Part shown: positions 39,398-40,385 of the stretch, in pieces
Layout of the letters: each line of letters starts with the position of its first letter
Position numbering within the stretch: position 1 is the stretch's first letter
From: Alphaproteobacteria bacterium
Lineage (GTDB): Bacteria > Myxococcota_A > UBA796 > UBA2385
Length of the DNA stretch: 40,385 nt
Assembly (NCBI GenBank): GCA_020632755.1
Contig: JACKEY010000026.1
Coordinates: forward strand, 1 to 40,385
Direction of reading: 5' to 3'
Notes under the pieces: model-generated
What the model was told of the DNA's origin: nothing
What the model saw: the letters and a program-made list of their open reading frames with translations, nothing else
The model's database searches: none
Made by a program: the position numbers and the translations under genes

Positions 39398-40171
39398 GTG
39401 GCCATCAACCTGAACCTCGAGCTCACCGACCACTGCAACATCTCCTGCCGGATGTGCAGCCAGTCCCTGCGCGACGAGGCCCACGGCGTGCCGCACCGGT
39501 TCATGGCCTGGGACACCTGGCGGCAGAGCCTGCTCGGGCTGGCCGACATGCCCGACGAGGTGCACCTGTGCCCCCACTGGCTGGGCGAGCCGACCATCCA
39601 CCCGGACTTCGACCGGTTCGTCGAGTACGCCTTCGCCATCAACCCGGGCAACCGCCTGTTCCGCGAGTTCAAGCTGCACACCAACGCCGTGGTGTTCGGC
39701 GAGGAGCGGGCGCGGCTGCTCATCCGGCTGGCGAACGCCCCCGACCAGGCCAGCGACACCTTCCGGTTCGTGCACTTCTCGATCGACGCACACAGCCCTG
39801 CCGTCTACGCCGACGTCAAAGGCGCCGACAAGGGCGCCCAGGTCTACCGCAACGTCGAGCGCTTCCTGCGGCTGCGGGAAGAGCTGGGCGGCCGCCGGCC
39901 GCACGCGACCCTGGCCTTCGTCGTCCAGCCCGGCAACGACCACGAAGCCCGCGCCTTCCGCGACCACTGGGCGGGCATCCTGACCGAGCTCGGCCGCCCC
40001 TTCGAGCAGTCCTGGGACTGGCCCAGCCGCGAGGTCGACACCATCTACTTCCGGCCGCTCAACGCCGGGAACCAGCAGGAGATGGACGCCCTGCACGCCC
40101 GCGTCTGCCGCGAGCTCGGCATCGCGCCGCCCGGTGGCGGGGACCGACTGCGGGCGGCCGAGAGCTTCTGA
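39398..40171 (+). CDS. Radical SAM protein without SPASM domain (RSAM4)
   Basis: 257 residues from GTG 39398, directly after the RSAM3 stop. The cluster motif is ELTDHCNISCRMCSQS (Cys13, Cys17, Cys20). CPHWLGEPTIHPDF, VHFSIDAHSPAVYADVKGAD and FVVQPGNDHEARAFRDHW align block by block with RSAM2, so the two are paralogues. RSAM2 goes on for about 100 residues of SPASM domain; RSAM4 stops just after the radical SAM core (ELGIAPP...). Other frames downstream show no SPASM remnant, so this is not a simple frameshift. It may borrow the auxiliary clusters of a partner or carry out a simpler reaction. Confidence 0.82.
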   Translation: MAINLNLELTDHCNISCRMCSQSLRDEAHGVPHRFMAWDTWRQSLLGLADMPDEVHLCPHWLGEPTIHPDFDRFVEYAFAINPGNRLFREFKLHTNAVVFGEERARLLIRLANAPDQASDTFRFVHFSIDAHSPAVYADVKGADKGAQVYRNVERFLRLREELGGRRPHATLAFVVQPGNDHEARAFRDHWAGILTELGRPFEQSWDWPSREVDTIYFRPLNAGNQQEMDALHARVCRELGIAPPGGGDRLRAAESF

Positions 40172-40231
40172 ACGAGGCGCGGCGCGCCGGCGTGCAGCTG
40201 CCGCGCGGTCGATCGTGCCCCCGAGACGCAA

Positions 40232-40263
40232 CCACCCCCCTGGGTGGTGGCCCAGGGGGGTGG
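40232..40263 (+). terminator. Perfect 13-bp hairpin downstream of RSAM4
   Basis: CCACCCCCCTGGG (40232-40244) pairs with CCCAGGGGGGTGG (40251-40263) over a six-base loop TGGTGG, 60 bases after the RSAM3-RSAM4 stop. The stem is strong but no T run follows, so it is a terminator-like or transcript-stabilising structure rather than a textbook intrinsic terminator. Confidence 0.5.
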
Positions 40264-40318
40264 AGGTTGGCACCGGTTCGGTGTGGTGGGACGCCCCTTC
40301 AGAGTGTCGCGCGACGTG

Positions 40319-40385
40319 ATGGGTGCTGGATCCGGTTACCGTCGTGGCTTCCGCAAGCTGCGTCTGCCCGTGTCGGTTCGTGATC
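40319..40385 (+). CDS. Possible start of a basic protein, cut by window edge
   Basis: An ATG at 40319 opens a frame to the window end: MGAGSGYRRGFRKLRLPVSV and on, rich in Arg, Gly and Lys. Many codons end in T (GGT, CGT, GTT), unlike the strongly C/G-ending codons of its neighbours, which could mean high expression, foreign origin or simply non-coding sequence. There is no clear ribosome site. With 22 codons it cannot be identified. Confidence 0.2.
   Translation, partial: MGAGSGYRRGFRKLRLPVSVRD

Larger units (their letters stand above)
40172..40385. other. Gene-poor end of window
   Basis: 214 bases after RSAM4. It holds the hairpin at 40232-40263, a G-rich stretch on the plus strand (40242-40270) and a possible gene start at 40319. 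Nothing else is recognised. Confidence 0.5.

Noticed and set aside
37004..40273. A 1089-residue leftward frame reading through the start of RSAM2
   Set aside because: Only the last 382 residues are protein-like; the rest is antisense to RSAM3 and RSAM4.
40267..40282. Sigma-54-type promoter (TTGGCAC element)
   Set aside because: The -24 half is good, but the -12 half reads CGGT instead of TTGC, missing the essential C.

Overview
The window is a dense, very GC-rich bacterial chromosome segment with about 39 protein genes, no gap over about 215 bases, and no rRNA, tRNA, CRISPR array or insertion sequence that I could see. Several features suggest a predatory/complex deltaproteobacterium-type organism, most likely Myxococcota: many lipoproteins with Asp/Thr/Gly- or Pro/Asp-rich linkers, a Ser/Thr kinase fused to PEGA and formylglycine-generating-enzyme-like domains, HEAT-repeat and HD-domain signalling proteins, LEA14-like and M16-like envelope proteins, and extensive GTG start use. 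The lineage is an inference; there is no marker gene here to fix it.

Left part (1-16.9 kb), mostly minus strand. A cell-envelope/aldehyde group (L,D-transpeptidase, MATE exporter, coniferyl-aldehyde-type dehydrogenase, secreted SGNH-like protein) runs leftward from 4440, divergent from a lipoprotein esterase. Next come an oxidation set (SDR, luciferase-like monooxygenase, muconic-semialdehyde-type dehydrogenase), a DUF4342-like/TPR protein and a FabL-type enoyl-ACP reductase. A small plus-strand pair (Pro/Asp-rich secreted protein plus Cas2/SinR-like protein) interrupts them. The block from 16852 down to 11168 is a tightly coupled run: two M16-like proteins without a zinc site, an LEA14-like lipoprotein, a small conserved-looking protein, pyrF and a lipoprotein.

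Middle part (17-32 kb). An unknown protein, a class III cyclase homologue, and bioB-bioF run rightward; bioF collides with the kinase-FGE gene, sharing 60 bases tail to tail. After a lipoprotein, ATP sulfurylase and a von Willebrand A lipoprotein on the minus strand, bioA lies alone on the plus strand, so the biotin genes are split and neither bioD nor bioC is present. A HEAT-repeat protein and an HD-domain protein that overlap by 8 bases form a likely signalling pair with related N-terminal modules.

Right part (32-40.4 kb). A five-gene minus-strand operon (Mpo1/DUF962-like membrane protein, second membrane protein, amine-oxidase-fold FAD protein, EXPERA/TMEM97-like membrane protein, atypical SDR) looks like an undescribed lipid-modification unit. 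A well-formed promoter and a 27-bp near-perfect palindromic operator lie directly upstream. Next to it are four radical SAM genes in two back-to-back pairs, one of them without a SPASM domain. These two neighbouring blocks are the best candidates for a new system. The window ends with a strong hairpin and the possible start of another gene.
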